DNA of 64,000 nt from Burkholderiales bacterium (GCA_026005015.1 BPKG01000002.1:310001-374000), one strand, 5' to 3'; positions 25,696-34,896 are shown, counted from the first letter of the stretch. Made by a program: numbers and translations. Notes: generated by a model not told the origin, from the sequence alone.

Positions 25696-26055
25696 TCAGC
25701 TTTGGAACTTGAGGTGGCTGCCGCATCGCGCGTGGCAGTCGCCGGCGCCGAAGCCCGGAATGATGATGCGGCCCGGCATGGATCGATTCACTGGGCATTC
25801 CGCGGCGTCGAAGCAGCGGATCCCCACGACCCGTGCCTCGGGCGCCGCCAGCAGATAATCGATATGCCAGTGCAACCGCTTGTTGCGGGACAGGTGGCGC
25901 CTTAGCCGGGCCGCCGGATGGCGCCCGGCGCTGCCCGTGTAAGCGTAGCGGCCGGCGGGGAAATCGAACGTGCCCAGCCGGCCCACCCGAATCCGGGCGG
26001 GCCGGACGAGCACGATTAGGAGCTGGTAGGTCCGGCAGGACGAGTCGCGGATCAA
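25696..26055 (-). CDS. DUF123 (GIY-YIG-related) domain protein
   Basis: The sequence matches DUF123: YQLLIVLVRPARIRVGRLGT, AGRYAYTGSAGRHPAARLRR, HWHIDYLLAAPEARVVGIRC and GFGAGDCHARCGSHL. DUF123 is related to GIY-YIG nucleases, and the function is unknown. The start is unclear: TTG 26055 overlaps the stop of the dioxygenase small-subunit gene (TTGA), and a GTG further up at 26106 would give a longer protein. The IS630 element sits directly behind the stop, so a few natural C-terminal residues may have been replaced. Confidence 0.7.
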   Translation of the reverse strand: MIRDSSCRTYQLLIVLVRPARIRVGRLGTFDFPAGRYAYTGSAGRHPAARLRRHLSRNKRLHWHIDYLLAAPEARVVGIRCFDAAECPVNRSMPGRIIIPGFGAGDCHARCGSHLKFQS

Positions 26056-26513
26056 AACGGAACGTGGTATCCCCAACCGAGGTCCCGGGTATCCAGCTTC
26101 ACCCATCGCTCCTTGAGCCGCAGCTCGCCGCCTTCCACGGCCACCGTATCCACGTATTTCCCCACCGCGAACAGGCTGGTCGCGCCGCCGTCCAGATTGG
26201 TCTTGAAGACCTGGAGGGCCGAGGTGACCTTGGCGGTGCCGCCGTTCATTTCCACCTTGTACACGGTGGCGTTGCGGGTGAGGGGCGAACGGTCGCTGTT
26301 GTGCTTGGGCAGCATCTTGAGCAGGAATTCCTCGAACTCCTTCCGGTCCCGGTCCAGCCAGGTCATTTCCTTCTGGATCTCCGGGCTGTAGGCGGAGAGC
26401 CGGTAGCGGAACTCAGGGTCGCACAGCGCCATGAAGCCGGCGAAGTCCTTGTCGTCCATGAGCATGCAGGTGGAGTAAATGAACTCCTCGATATGGGAGC
26501 GTTCAACGGTCAT
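26052..26513 (-). CDS. Aromatic-ring-hydroxylating dioxygenase beta subunit
   Basis: The 153-residue protein is the small subunit of a Rieske non-heme iron oxygenase (SnoaL-like cone fold): IEEFIYSTCMLMDDKDFAGF, LCDPEFRYRLSAYSPEIQKE, SPLTRNATVYKVEMNGGTAK and LRLKERWVKLDTRDLGWGYH. It has a structural role and holds the alpha subunits together. It follows the alpha-subunit gene after 28 bp and is followed by DUF123. No ferredoxin or reductase gene is adjacent. Confidence 0.88.
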   Translation of the reverse strand: MTVERSHIEEFIYSTCMLMDDKDFAGFMALCDPEFRYRLSAYSPEIQKEMTWLDRDRKEFEEFLLKMLPKHNSDRSPLTRNATVYKVEMNGGTAKVTSALQVFKTNLDGGATSLFAVGKYVDTVAVEGGELRLKERWVKLDTRDLGWGYHVPF

Positions 26514-26541
26514 GGTTTGCCTCCTATTGAGCCTTCGGTCT

Positions 26542-27765
26542 TCAAGCTACCCGGGCGGTCGCCTCGTCCTTGAGCATCGGCTGGGCGGGACTGCGGCCCA
26601 TGCGCCGCCCCCATTCGGCGATGTAGTGGCGCATGCCGATCTCGTCGTGGATGGTGGCGTTCTCTTCGCGCGCCTGCAGCACGTACATGGGTTGAGAGTC
26701 CCTGGCCATGGCGACGCCCTGGCCGGAGGAGGCCAGCAGGTCCTCGTGCAGGTTGCGGCCGAACGGTCCCCAGATGGTGGCGGCGTCCCGCTCCCGCTGC
26801 CGGCGCTCTTCTGGCGTGTCCCGCTTCAAGCCCAGGGCGCGGAACTCCAGGAGCACCCGGTCCGGGGCGAGGGGAATGTAGCTGTCGATGCGCAGTACCG
26901 AAGTGCGCAGGTTGAGGGTGATCGCCGGGAAGAGATCGACGAGCTTCCAGCCCTTGGGCGGCAGATGGGGCCATCCCAGGTCCGTAGAGTGACTGCTGCC
27001 GGCATAGGCACCATAGTTCACGTTCATGGAGCCCACCGTGGCGTGTCCATTGGGGTAGGCGGTGTACTTGCGCTGGAAGTAGCCGGACTTGGGGTCCAGC
27101 ATGCCGGTAATACGGTTATAGATGTGCAGATAATCGTGATAGAACTCGCTGTTGGTGTCGTGAATCAGCTTGTAGTTGGTGTTGAGCGTCGCCTGGTAAT
27201 ACCAAAAGGTCTCCATCGGTTCGGCGGTGAGCTCCGGCAGCATGTAGTCCAGGGCTTCGCCGATAAAACTGGACAAGGGTTCGCAGTTGTCGTCCAGGTT
27301 GACCCATACGAAACCGCCATAGGCAACCTCGGTGCGCACTTCCTTGAGCGCCACGTCTGCCTTGCACACCCGGTCCTGGTAGCCCTCCTTCTCCCGGGGA
27401 ATGTCGACGCACTCCCCATGGCCGTTGAATGCCCACTGGTGGAAGATGCAGGTCAAGTACTTGGAGCTGCCGGACGGCTCGTAGACGATCAGGTTCCCCC
27501 TGTGGGGGCAGATGTTGTAGAAGGTCCGGACCTTTCCGTCTTCGCCCCGCACGATCACCAGGGGTGTGCCGCCGGGATGGCGGTAGGTGCGGAAGTCGTA
27601 GGGGTTGGGCAGCTCGCTTTCGTGGCACGCGAGATGCCACACCTTCTTGAAGATCTTCTCCTTCTCTTCCTCGAAGATCTCCTCGCTCGAATAGATGATG
27701 GGATCCACGTAATGGGTGGGGGGAAGCTTGGGTCGCTTTAGCCATTCCGAGGTGGTACGTGCCAT
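26542..27765 (-). CDS. Rieske non-heme iron oxygenase alpha subunit
   Basis: The 407-residue catalytic subunit has a Rieske [2Fe-2S] motif (ICPHRGN...CIFHQWAFN, i.e. CxH-x17-CxxH) and the mononuclear iron site in HDTNSEFYHDYLH (two His) with an acidic ligand likely in GRNLHEDLLA. These enzymes hydroxylate aromatic or other substrates using O2 and electrons from a reductase, so this pair is an aerobic function in an otherwise anaerobic locus. The substrate cannot be named. A possible sigma54 promoter and an inverted repeat lie upstream. Confidence 0.9.
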   Translation of the reverse strand: MARTTSEWLKRPKLPPTHYVDPIIYSSEEIFEEEKEKIFKKVWHLACHESELPNPYDFRTYRHPGGTPLVIVRGEDGKVRTFYNICPHRGNLIVYEPSGSSKYLTCIFHQWAFNGHGECVDIPREKEGYQDRVCKADVALKEVRTEVAYGGFVWVNLDDNCEPLSSFIGEALDYMLPELTAEPMETFWYYQATLNTNYKLIHDTNSEFYHDYLHIYNRITGMLDPKSGYFQRKYTAYPNGHATVGSMNVNYGAYAGSSHSTDLGWPHLPPKGWKLVDLFPAITLNLRTSVLRIDSYIPLAPDRVLLEFRALGLKRDTPEERRQRERDAATIWGPFGRNLHEDLLASSGQGVAMARDSQPMYVLQAREENATIHDEIGMRHYIAEWGRRMGRSPAQPMLKDEATARVA

Positions 27766-27800
27766 GGGTCGCCTCCTTTGTAGTGAGAACGGAACTTAAT

Positions 27801-27822
27801 AACCACAACAGTGAGTGTGGTT
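27801..27822 (-). promoter_or_regulatory. Inverted repeat AACCACA-N8-TGTGGTT
   Basis: A perfect 7-bp inverted repeat with an 8-bp spacer lies 36 bp before the dioxygenase alpha-subunit start, a typical operator geometry. The regulator is not identified in the window. Confidence 0.55.
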
Positions 27823-27835
27823 AAACGCGTCTCAC

Positions 27836-27850
27836 GCATAGCCCGTGCCA
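27836..27850 (-). promoter_or_regulatory. Possible sigma54 promoter for dioxygenase genes
   Basis: On the minus strand the motif TGGCACGGGCTATGC has the GG and GC pairs at the -24/-12 spacing of sigma54 promoters (consensus TGGCAC-N5-TTGCA, one to two mismatches). It lies 71 bp upstream of the alpha-subunit start. It is a motif match only. Confidence 0.4.
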
Positions 27851-28140
27851 GCTCGCGGCTTACGAGCTTATGGCTATGATGTAATTAAACATTTACCGTC
27901 CGGAGGCGGAAGAAAAGCGGCGAGCGCGTTTCCGCCGGAAACATCCTCGCGAAACGGTGCTGCGAATGGATAAAAGGAAGGGGGAGCGTGGGGACGGCAA
28001 GGGTCCCCCCGGACGCTTCATCCGGTCGGGGGGAACGCGGGAACCCCGCCCCCGGGAGCGCTGCGCTTCATGCAGGGGTTTTTCCGTCCCTTTGCCTTGG
28101 GACATAATCAGCGCTGCCCAACCAGCCTATCCGCCGCATC

Positions 28141-28824
28141 GTGAAGCCTCTCGATACCCGCGCCTTCCTGATGAACCTGCCCCTGTTCCGCGAGCTGGAA
28201 GCGGAGGAGATCGAGCGCGTCGCCCAGTCCACCCAGCAGGTCCGCGCCCTGCGGGGGGAGATTCTCTTCAAGCGGGGCGATCCCTGCGCCGGCATCCATG
28301 CCCTGGTGTACGGGCAGGTCAAGCTCTCGTTCACTTCCCCCCAAGGCGACGAGAAGGTAGTGGACATCATCGGGCCCGGCGAGACCTTCGGCGAGGCGCT
28401 GATGTTCATGGACAAGCCCTACATCGTCTCGGCCCAGGCGCTGGCCGATTCCCTGCTCCTGCACGTCTCGAAGGCGGCGATCTTCGAGGAGCTGGAGCGG
28501 CACCCGGCTTTCGCCCGCAGGATGCTGGCGGGCTTGAGCTGGCGCCTGCACAGGCTGGTGCGGGACGTGGAGGCCTACTCCCTGCGCTCCGGCACCCAGC
28601 GGGTCATTGGCTACCTGCTGCGGGACGAGCAGGAACAGCCCGAAGCGGGACCTTTCCGGGTCACCCTGCCGGCGAGCAAGGGCATCATCGCCTCCCGCCT
28701 GAACCTCACGCCCGAGCACTTCTCCCGCATCCTCCACGATCTCGCCGCGGCCGGGCTGATCGAGGTGGAAGGCCGCACCATCACCATCAAGGAAGTGGAG
28801 AAGCTGCGCGCCTACGACCGGTAG
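28141..28824 (+). CDS. dnr: Crp/Fnr-family regulator, DNR-like
   Basis: This 227-residue cyclic-nucleotide-binding-fold regulator starts at GTG 28141. It lacks the N-terminal Cys cluster of oxygen-sensing FNR, as in the DNR/NnrR group that responds to NO through heme. The helix-turn-helix SKGIIASRLNLTPEHFSRIL has the E-x-x-S-R signature (residues 192-196) that reads TTGA half-sites, matching the many TTGAT-N4-ATCAA boxes in this window. It is convergent with the nir cluster. The symbol dnr is used by analogy with denitrifiers; it could equally be called nnrR. Confidence 0.82.
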   Translation: MKPLDTRAFLMNLPLFRELEAEEIERVAQSTQQVRALRGEILFKRGDPCAGIHALVYGQVKLSFTSPQGDEKVVDIIGPGETFGEALMFMDKPYIVSAQALADSLLLHVSKAAIFEELERHPAFARRMLAGLSWRLHRLVRDVEAYSLRSGTQRVIGYLLRDEQEQPEAGPFRVTLPASKGIIASRLNLTPEHFSRILHDLAAAGLIEVEGRTITIKEVEKLRAYDR

Positions 28825-28825
28825 T

Positions 28826-28920
28826 CTCCTGGGGCGCGTGAAGCGAAGCGAAACGCATCGAATAACGCCGGCCACCGGCGCGCCGAGGCTCACCTTATGG
28901 TGGGAGCGATTTTGAGCCGG
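28826..28920. repeat. Degenerate copy of palindromic repeat
   Basis: The convergent gap between dnr and nirN contains GCGTGAAGCGAAGCGAAACG and GAGCGATTTTGAG, matching parts of the element at 16702-16825 (GCGTTGAGCGCAGCGAAACG and GCGATTTTGAG). The outer arms are eroded. It may act as a bidirectional stop for transcription. Confidence 0.5.
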
Positions 28921-28926
28921 GCTCGG

Positions 28927-30507
28927 TCAATGGGAGGTTCCCGCCGAGCGGGTGATTTTGTTGTACACGTTGTATTTTCCCGAGGGCTTGTTCATCGGGA
29001 TGCGCTTGACCTCCTGCAGGTGCTCGGCGTCGTACACCACCAGGGCGCCGTCGTTTTCCCACACGCTCACCAGGGCGTAGCGGCCGTCCCGGGTAAACTC
29101 CACGTGGGCGGCGGTCTTGCCGGGGGCGGGCCGCAGGGTGGCGACGATTTCCAGTCGCTCCTTGTCGATCACGTGCAGCGCGTCCCGGTGGGGCCCGAAG
29201 AACACGTCGACCCAGGCGTAGCGCGTCCCCTCGTGGCTGCGCAGGAAGAAGCCCGGGCCCAGGGTCTCGATCTGCTTGACGATCTTCCAGCTCCCCATGT
29301 CGATCACGCTCACCAGGCCCTGCTTGAGATTGGGGGTGGCGAGCACCGGCCGGCCTTCCCGGGTCCAGGCGATGCCGGAGCCGAGGTGGGGCAGCCCCGG
29401 CAGGTCCAGGTCCGCGATCTTGCGGCGCACGTCCAGGTTGACCACCCGGGCACCCGATCCGTCCCGGGAGGCGCCGATGACATAGGCATAGCTCGGATCG
29501 AAGAAGAAATCGTCCAGGTAGTCGTCCAGCTCGGTGACCCGCACCGGGAACGGTTCCCGCTCGGCGAGCGCCTCGCCCATGCGGTAGTCGTGCACGTAGC
29601 CACGGTAGACCGGAGGGGCGTTCTCGGCGTAGGGAATCTCCCAGATCTGCTTGAGGTCCTTGAGGGCGGCGACGAAGCTGCCCCGCGGCGCGGCGTCGTA
29701 GACGGCGGAGACGCGGGAGCTCACGCCTTTTCCGTCCTCCACCGGGATCACCTTGAGCAGGCGGAGATCGTGTGCATCGAGGGCCACCAGCGTGTGGGGC
29801 AGGTAGTTCGCCACCATCACATAGCGCCCGTCGCCGGAAACCGCCAGATTGCGGGTGTTGATCCCGGCGCGGACCTCCGCCACGGTGGCGAGGGCGTAGA
29901 GGTCGTACTTGGAGATCCAGCCGTCCCGGGAGGCGAAATACACGAAGCGGCCGTCGGGGGAGAACTTGGGACCGCCGTGCAGGGCGAAGCGGGTGGGAAA
30001 GCGGGCGATCGGCTCGAAGCGGTCGCCGTCCAGGATGGTGGCGTGGTGGTCCCCGGCCTCCACCACCACGAACAGGTTCAAGGGATCGGCGCCATGGACC
30101 GGGCGGGCGGGGAGCGTCTCCTGCGCGCGATGGACGACCCGCGAGGCGCGGATCTCCGTCTCGCCCCACCCCGGCCGCGTCCGGGGCGGCGCGTACACGT
30201 AGTCGGCGAGGCGCGCGATTTCCTGGGCGGCGAGGGTGCCGGCGAAACCCGGCATCTGGGTCGCCGCGCGCCCCTGGGCGATGACCCGCTCGGCCTCCGC
30301 TTTCTTTAGCCGCGCGAGGTTCTCCGGCAGCAGCGCCGGTCCCATGCCTCCCAGGCGCTCGGCGCCGTGACAGGCGGCGCAGTGCCGCCGGTAGAGCTCG
30401 GCGGCGTCGTCTTCCGCACCCCGGGACGGGGCCGTGGAGAGCCCGGCGAGCGCGAAAACGGCGAAAGCAAGGGCCAGCGGCCGGTTCCTGGGAAATGGCA
30501 GTGTCAT
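28927..30507 (-). CDS. nirN: NirN, dihydro-heme d1 dehydrogenase
   Basis: NirN is a periplasmic c-type cytochrome with an eight-bladed d1-type propeller, similar to NirS, that carries out the last oxidation in heme d1 synthesis. A signal peptide (ALAFAVFALAGLSTAPSRGA) precedes a single c-heme motif CAACH (residues 43-47), then a propeller with HGGPKFSPDGRFVYFASRDG. About 526 residues is normal. It lies last in the nir operon after nirJ (22-bp gap). It is told from NirS by its shorter N-terminus and by the order of genes, and by the presence of a better NirS at 35276-37015. Confidence 0.88.
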   Translation of the reverse strand: MTLPFPRNRPLALAFAVFALAGLSTAPSRGAEDDAAELYRRHCAACHGAERLGGMGPALLPENLARLKKAEAERVIAQGRAATQMPGFAGTLAAQEIARLADYVYAPPRTRPGWGETEIRASRVVHRAQETLPARPVHGADPLNLFVVVEAGDHHATILDGDRFEPIARFPTRFALHGGPKFSPDGRFVYFASRDGWISKYDLYALATVAEVRAGINTRNLAVSGDGRYVMVANYLPHTLVALDAHDLRLLKVIPVEDGKGVSSRVSAVYDAAPRGSFVAALKDLKQIWEIPYAENAPPVYRGYVHDYRMGEALAEREPFPVRVTELDDYLDDFFFDPSYAYVIGASRDGSGARVVNLDVRRKIADLDLPGLPHLGSGIAWTREGRPVLATPNLKQGLVSVIDMGSWKIVKQIETLGPGFFLRSHEGTRYAWVDVFFGPHRDALHVIDKERLEIVATLRPAPGKTAAHVEFTRDGRYALVSVWENDGALVVYDAEHLQEVKRIPMNKPSGKYNVYNKITRSAGTSH

Positions 30508-30529
30508 GGTTTGCGGATGTGGGGGCGGC

Positions 30530-31735
30530 TCAGCGGAGCGCCTGCTGCCGGGCGGCCCGGGAATAAGGCGTGACCTGAAGCCGCCCTGCACCGACCTCGA
30601 CCCCGATTTCCTCGTCGGTGAGATAGCACGCCGGGTCTTCCTGCCAGGGATCGCCGGTGAGCTGCCAGGCACGCACCCGGGTGTTGCCGCCGCACACGTC
30701 CAGATAGGCGCAGGCGCCGCAGCGCCCCTTCACGGGCCGCGGACGGCGCTTGAGCCCGGCCATCAGGGGGTCCGTGGTGTCTCGCCAGATCTGGGAGAAA
30801 GGCCGCTCCCGTACGTTGCCGAGGGAATAGTCCCACCAGAATGTGTCCGGGTGCACGTTACCCAGGTTGTCTATGTTGGCAATGTGGAGTCCCGAGGCGT
30901 TGCCGCCCCATTGGGCCAGCTTGGCCCGCAGATGGCCTTCCTGCGCCGGGAAGTGGCGCCTCGCCCAGAGCAGGAGATAGACCCCGTCGGCGTCGTTGTT
31001 GCCGGTCACGAACTCGCTTTTCAGTCCCTGTTCCAGGTGCCGCCAGGCAGTGGCGAGCAGCAGGTCCATGGCCCAACGGGTGGTGACCAGGCGGGCGTCT
31101 ACCGCCCGGTTCACGTTGCCTCGGCCCGCGTAATTGAGGTGGGAGAGGTAGAACTTGGGAATGCCTTCCTCTTCCATGAGCCGGAGCAGGGCCGGCAGGT
31201 CGGCGGCGTTCTCCTGGGTGAGGGTGAAGCGCAGGCCTACCTTGATCCCCCGGTCGCGGCATAGGCGCAAGGCGGACAGGGACCGGTCGAAGGCCCCCGC
31301 CATGCGCCGGAACCGGTTGTGGGTCTCGGGCATCCCGTCCAGGCTGATGCCCACGTAGTCGAAGCCCACCGCCTGCACGGCATCGATCGACCCTTGGTCG
31401 ATCAGGGTGCCGTTGCTGGACAGGCCCACGTAAAAGCCGAGCGCCTTGGCGCGGTGACCGATGGCGAAGATGTCGGGCCGCAGCAGGGGTTCGCCGCCCG
31501 AGAGGATCAATACCGGTACGCCGAAGGCCTTGAGGTCATCCATGACCCGGTACACCTCGGCGGTGGAGAGTTCCCCGGGAAAATCCCGGTCCGCGGAGAT
31601 GGAGTAGCAATGGCGGCAGGCCAGGTTGCAGCGGCGCACCAGGTTCCAGATCACCACCGGGCCCGGAGGCGAGGCGGGCGGGGAGAGGGGCGTCGGCCGG
31701 CGGATCTCCCGCAGGTAATGGGTCAGGCGGAACAT
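30530..31735 (-). CDS. nirJ: Heme d1 biosynthesis radical SAM protein
   Basis: NirJ is a radical SAM enzyme that removes propionate side chains from the tetrapyrrole in heme d1 synthesis. The core motif is RRCNLACRHCYSISADRDFP (CxxxCxxC), with a C-terminal SPASM-like Cys cluster (GRCGACAYLDVCGGNTRVRA, DPACYLTDEE). The start ATG 31735 gives 401 residues, normal for NirJ. It follows nirH by 65 bp, and a weak FNR box overlaps the end of nirH. Confidence 0.93.
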   Translation of the reverse strand: MFRLTHYLREIRRPTPLSPPASPPGPVVIWNLVRRCNLACRHCYSISADRDFPGELSTAEVYRVMDDLKAFGVPVLILSGGEPLLRPDIFAIGHRAKALGFYVGLSSNGTLIDQGSIDAVQAVGFDYVGISLDGMPETHNRFRRMAGAFDRSLSALRLCRDRGIKVGLRFTLTQENAADLPALLRLMEEEGIPKFYLSHLNYAGRGNVNRAVDARLVTTRWAMDLLLATAWRHLEQGLKSEFVTGNNDADGVYLLLWARRHFPAQEGHLRAKLAQWGGNASGLHIANIDNLGNVHPDTFWWDYSLGNVRERPFSQIWRDTTDPLMAGLKRRPRPVKGRCGACAYLDVCGGNTRVRAWQLTGDPWQEDPACYLTDEEIGVEVGAGRLQVTPYSRAARQQALR

Positions 31736-31790
31736 GGGGTTTCTCGAGCGGCGTTCAAGTCGATGACGAGCATAGGCGGCCGGTAGGATG

Positions 31791-31804
31791 CTGATCCAGA
31801 TCAA
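31791..31804 (-). promoter_or_regulatory. FNR-like box CTGAT-CCAG-ATCAA before nirJ
   Basis: One mismatch from TTGAT-N4-ATCAA; the right half overlaps the nirH stop codon. The -10 spacing is less good than at other boxes, so an internal promoter for nirJN is possible but not certain. Confidence 0.5.
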
Positions 31805-32298
31805 AAGCGCAGTCCCGTCTTCTTCAGGATGCGCACGCTGTAGAGCACCTCGTGTCCGCGGCAAGCGTTTCCCAAGAGTCGGGCGATGGCCTCCACCTGG
31901 CGCTCCACCTCGTCGCGTCGGCGCCCGTGGACCATGGCGAACAGGTTGTAGGGCCAGTCGGGCGGCCGCCGCGGCCGGCGATAGCAGTGGCTCACGAACT
32001 CGAGCCCGCCCACCTGGCGCCCCAGGGCGTCCACCCGGGCGTCGTCCACGTCCCACACCGTCATGCCGTTGGCCCGGTAGCCTAGGGCGTAGTGGTTGGG
32101 CACGGCGCCGATGCGGCGGATGGCGCCGCGCTGGAGCATGCGCTCGAGCCGGGCGAGCACTTCGTCCACCGGCACGCCGAGCTGGGCCGCCAGGGCGTGA
32201 TAGGGCCGGGACACTAAGGGCAGCCCGGCCTGGGTGGCGAGCACCAGCCGGCGGTCCAGCGGGTCGAGGGCCATGACGGGGTTGGCCGGATCGGTCAT
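31801..32298 (-). CDS. nirH: Siroheme decarboxylase subunit NirH
   Basis: This AsnC/Lrp-like protein (165 residues) is one of the siroheme decarboxylase subunits that turn siroheme into 12,18-didecarboxysiroheme in heme d1 synthesis. It has an HTH-like start (LATQAGLPLVSRPYHALAAQ) and the family signature HCYRRPRRPPDWPYNLFAMV followed by HGRRRDE. The start ATG 32298 overlaps the nirG stop by 4 bp. The same signature is repeated in the C-terminal half of NirDL. Assignment of H versus L within the paralogues rests on gene order. Confidence 0.88.
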   Translation of the reverse strand: MTDPANPVMALDPLDRRLVLATQAGLPLVSRPYHALAAQLGVPVDEVLARLERMLQRGAIRRIGAVPNHYALGYRANGMTVWDVDDARVDALGRQVGGLEFVSHCYRRPRRPPDWPYNLFAMVHGRRRDEVERQVEAIARLLGNACRGHEVLYSVRILKKTGLRF

Positions 32299-32738
32299 AC
32301 GTGGAGCCGCAGGCCGATAAAGTACTCGGCCTCTTTGGGGAGGTTCAGGACCGGATAGCCGGTCAGGGCTTCGATACGCTGCAGGGCCGCCGCGATCTTC
32401 TCCGGGGCGTCGGCCGCCAGCACTATCCACAGGTTGAAGCGGTGGTCTCGCTGGTAGTTGTGGGCCACTTCCGGCAGGGCGTTCACCAGGGCTGCGACCC
32501 GTTCTAGCTCCTCGGGGGGCACTGCCATGGCGGCCAGGGTGAAGGCGCCCCCCAGGCGCTCGGCGTCGAACAGGGGGCCAAAGCGGGTGAGCGTCCCATC
32601 GGCGAGCATGCGGCGCAGCCGCTCCAGCAGCTCGTCCTCGTCGGTGCCGAGGGCCTGGGCTACCTGGGCAAACGGCCGCTCGCAGAGGGGGAGGCCGGAT
32701 TGTAGTCGGTTGAGGATGGCCCGGTCCAGCTCATCCAT
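32295..32738 (-). CDS. nirG: Siroheme decarboxylase subunit NirG
   Basis: This 147-residue AsnC/Lrp-like paralogue has MDELDRAILNRLQSGLPLCE, ADGTLTRFGPLFDAERLGGA and VAHNYQRDHRFNLWIVLAAD, matching the NirD/NirG type (HNY motif) rather than the NirH/NirL type (RRPRRPPDWPYN). It overlaps nirDL and nirH by 8 and 4 bp, so translation is coupled. Confidence 0.88.
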   Translation of the reverse strand: MDELDRAILNRLQSGLPLCERPFAQVAQALGTDEDELLERLRRMLADGTLTRFGPLFDAERLGGAFTLAAMAVPPEELERVAALVNALPEVAHNYQRDHRFNLWIVLAADAPEKIAAALQRIEALTGYPVLNLPKEAEYFIGLRLHV

Positions 32739-33726
32739 CGGTCGTCTCCAGGTCGAGCCGGGGCGCCTCCCGCTGCTTGAACCGGCGCCGGCTGAAAAGC
32801 ACCTCGTGGGGATAGCGGTCCAGGTCGGACTCGGCCAGGAGCTCCACCCGCTCCAGCACCCGGTTGCGGTCGCGCCCATGGATCATGCAGAACAGGTTGT
32901 AGGGCCAGTCGGGCGGCCGCCGGGGCCGACGGTAGCACAGGGTGACAAAGTCCCACGCCAGAAGGGCGTCGACCGCCTGCGGGAGTTCCGCTTCCGGCAC
33001 GTCCCAGACCACCATCGCGTTCGCCCGGTAGCCCAGCTCGTGGTGATGGACGATGACGCCGAGCCGCTGGATCACGCCCGCGGCGAGCCAGTCCCGGAGG
33101 CGGGCGAGGGTCGCCTCCTCCTCGATCCCCGCGGCCTCCCCCAGGGCGGCGTAGGGCCGCTCGGTCAGGGGCAATCCCCGCTGTAGCCCCTCCACCAGGA
33201 CGTGGGCGGGGCCGTCCAGGTCCACGCGGTGGGGACGTGGTGGGAGCGATCGCCGGGACGGGCATCGGCCCGGCGCGCCGTCCGCCGCCAGATCGAACCC
33301 CAGGTCGATGTGATAGTCCTCCAGCAGGGGCAGCTCAAGGAGGGGCAACCGGGCGCGAAGCTCAATCTCCTGCACCAACGCCGACAAGCGCGCTTCGTTG
33401 GGCGCGGTGGCCACGAACCACAGGTTGTAGCGGTGCTCCCGCTCGTAGTTGTGGGTGATCTCTGGATAGCCGCTCACCATCCCAGCGACGGCCTCCAGCC
33501 GGTCCTCAGGAACCGCCAGGGCCCCCAGGACGCTGGCGCCCACGGTGTTCGGGCGGAAGGTGGCGCCGATGCGGCTCACGATCCGCCGCTCCTTCAGCAT
33601 GGCGAGGGTGCGCAGCACCCGCTCCGGGGAAGTCCCGAGCTCCCGGGCAAGGACGTCGAAGGGCCGAGGCACCAGCGGGAAATTCCGCTGGTAGCAATTC
33701 AAGAGGGCGAGCTCCAGATCCAGCAT
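32731..33726 (-). CDS. nirDL: Fused siroheme decarboxylase NirD-NirL
   Basis: The 331-residue protein joins two AsnC/Lrp-like units. The first, residues 1 to about 155, has MLDLELALLNCYQRNFPLVP and ITHNYEREHRYNLWFVATAP (NirD type); the second, from about 180, has LVEGLQRGLPLTERPYAALG and LCYRRPRRPPDWPYNLFCMI (NirL type). A fused nirDL is common in betaproteobacterial denitrifiers. The ATG at 33726 lies 2 bp after the nirF stop. It is the first decarboxylase gene in the operon. Confidence 0.92.
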   Translation of the reverse strand: MLDLELALLNCYQRNFPLVPRPFDVLARELGTSPERVLRTLAMLKERRIVSRIGATFRPNTVGASVLGALAVPEDRLEAVAGMVSGYPEITHNYEREHRYNLWFVATAPNEARLSALVQEIELRARLPLLELPLLEDYHIDLGFDLAADGAPGRCPSRRSLPPRPHRVDLDGPAHVLVEGLQRGLPLTERPYAALGEAAGIEEEATLARLRDWLAAGVIQRLGVIVHHHELGYRANAMVVWDVPEAELPQAVDALLAWDFVTLCYRRPRRPPDWPYNLFCMIHGRDRNRVLERVELLAESDLDRYPHEVLFSRRRFKQREAPRLDLETTDG

Positions 33727-33728
33727 GG

Positions 33729-34896
33729 TTACATTCCGGTGACGAATGCTCGGGAGGTGAAGAAGATGCCGCTCGGCTTCCGGGCAGGGATGCGGGCGAG
33801 CTCGGCGAAGCTCGCGGTGTCGTAGACCAGCACCCGGTCGTCGTCCCGGGCCGAAATCCACACCTCTCCGCCTCGGGGTGTGAACTCCATGTGCAGCACC
33901 GCCTTGCCCGGCTTGAGCGTGCGCACGATGCGCCGGGACGGCACGTCGATCACCTGCACCGTGTCGTTGTCTGGATAGGCGAAGTTGACCCATACTTGGC
34001 GGCCCCCCGGCTGGGCCATGACGAACACCGGCTGGCCATGGACCGGGATGCGGGCCGTCTCGCGCCAGGTCTCCGTGTCCACCACCAGTACTTCATGGGC
34101 GCCTACGGCGGGGAGGAAAGCCTCCCGGCCGGCGATGGCCCAGCCTTCCAGGTGGGGCATCTTGTACACGGGAAGCCGCTGCCGGCCGCGCCCATAGCCG
34201 TCCAGCACCCGCCGCACGCCGGCCTCGGGCCGCCACAGGTCCAGCAGCGCGACGCCGTCCTCGCCGAACAATCCGGCCAGGTAGTAGCGACCGTCGGGGG
34301 TCACCAGCGCGTCGTAGGGCTCTTTTCCGATCCCGGTGTAGCGGTGCACCCGGGGCGCCGCCGGCTCGCTTAAGTCGGCGAGCCAGATTTCGCCGGTGTC
34401 GAACAGGCTGAACACGAACCGGTTGCCCGGCGCGTCTTCCAGCCCCACCACCTTAGCGCGCCTGCCGCCCCCCGTCTCGGTGGCCGGCAGATCGGCGACC
34501 TGCTCCAGGGTTTCGCTGGAGAACACCTTGACCCCGCCCGGCTCGTAGTTGGCCACAGCGACGAGGCGCCCATCCTGGGAGATGGCGCCGCCGATGCTGT
34601 TGCCCGCCTGCACCACTCGGCGCGCGATGCGCTGCTCCAGCAGATCCACCTTGGTGAGCCCGCCGTCGCGCCCGAAGACGAAAGCATGGCGCCCGTCCCG
34701 GGAATACACCACGGACGCGTGGGACAGGTCCCCCAGGCCCTCCACTACGCCGATGGCCCGGCGGGCGGTGGTGTCCACGATCAGCACCCGCCCCGAACCC
34801 CGCTCCACGATGAGGCCCAGGTCCCCGGTGCCGCGCAGCGCCGGCGCCGCGCAGCCGGCGAGGGCGAGCGCCAGGAGCCACGGGGCGATCCGTGCC

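Larger units (their letters stand above)
27766..28140. other. 375-bp intergenic region between dioxygenase and DNR genes
   Basis: This region separates two divergent transcription units. The half near the dioxygenase is AT-richer and holds an inverted repeat and a sigma54-like motif (listed separately). The half near the regulator contains no FNR box; CATAAT around 28105-28110 could be a -10 element for the DNR gene. I see no conserved reading frame or RNA gene here. Confidence 0.6.

Noticed and set aside
28141-28824. Oxygen-sensing FNR as identity of the regulator
   Set aside because: The N-terminal Cys set needed for a [4Fe-4S] cluster is absent, so DNR/NnrR type fits better.
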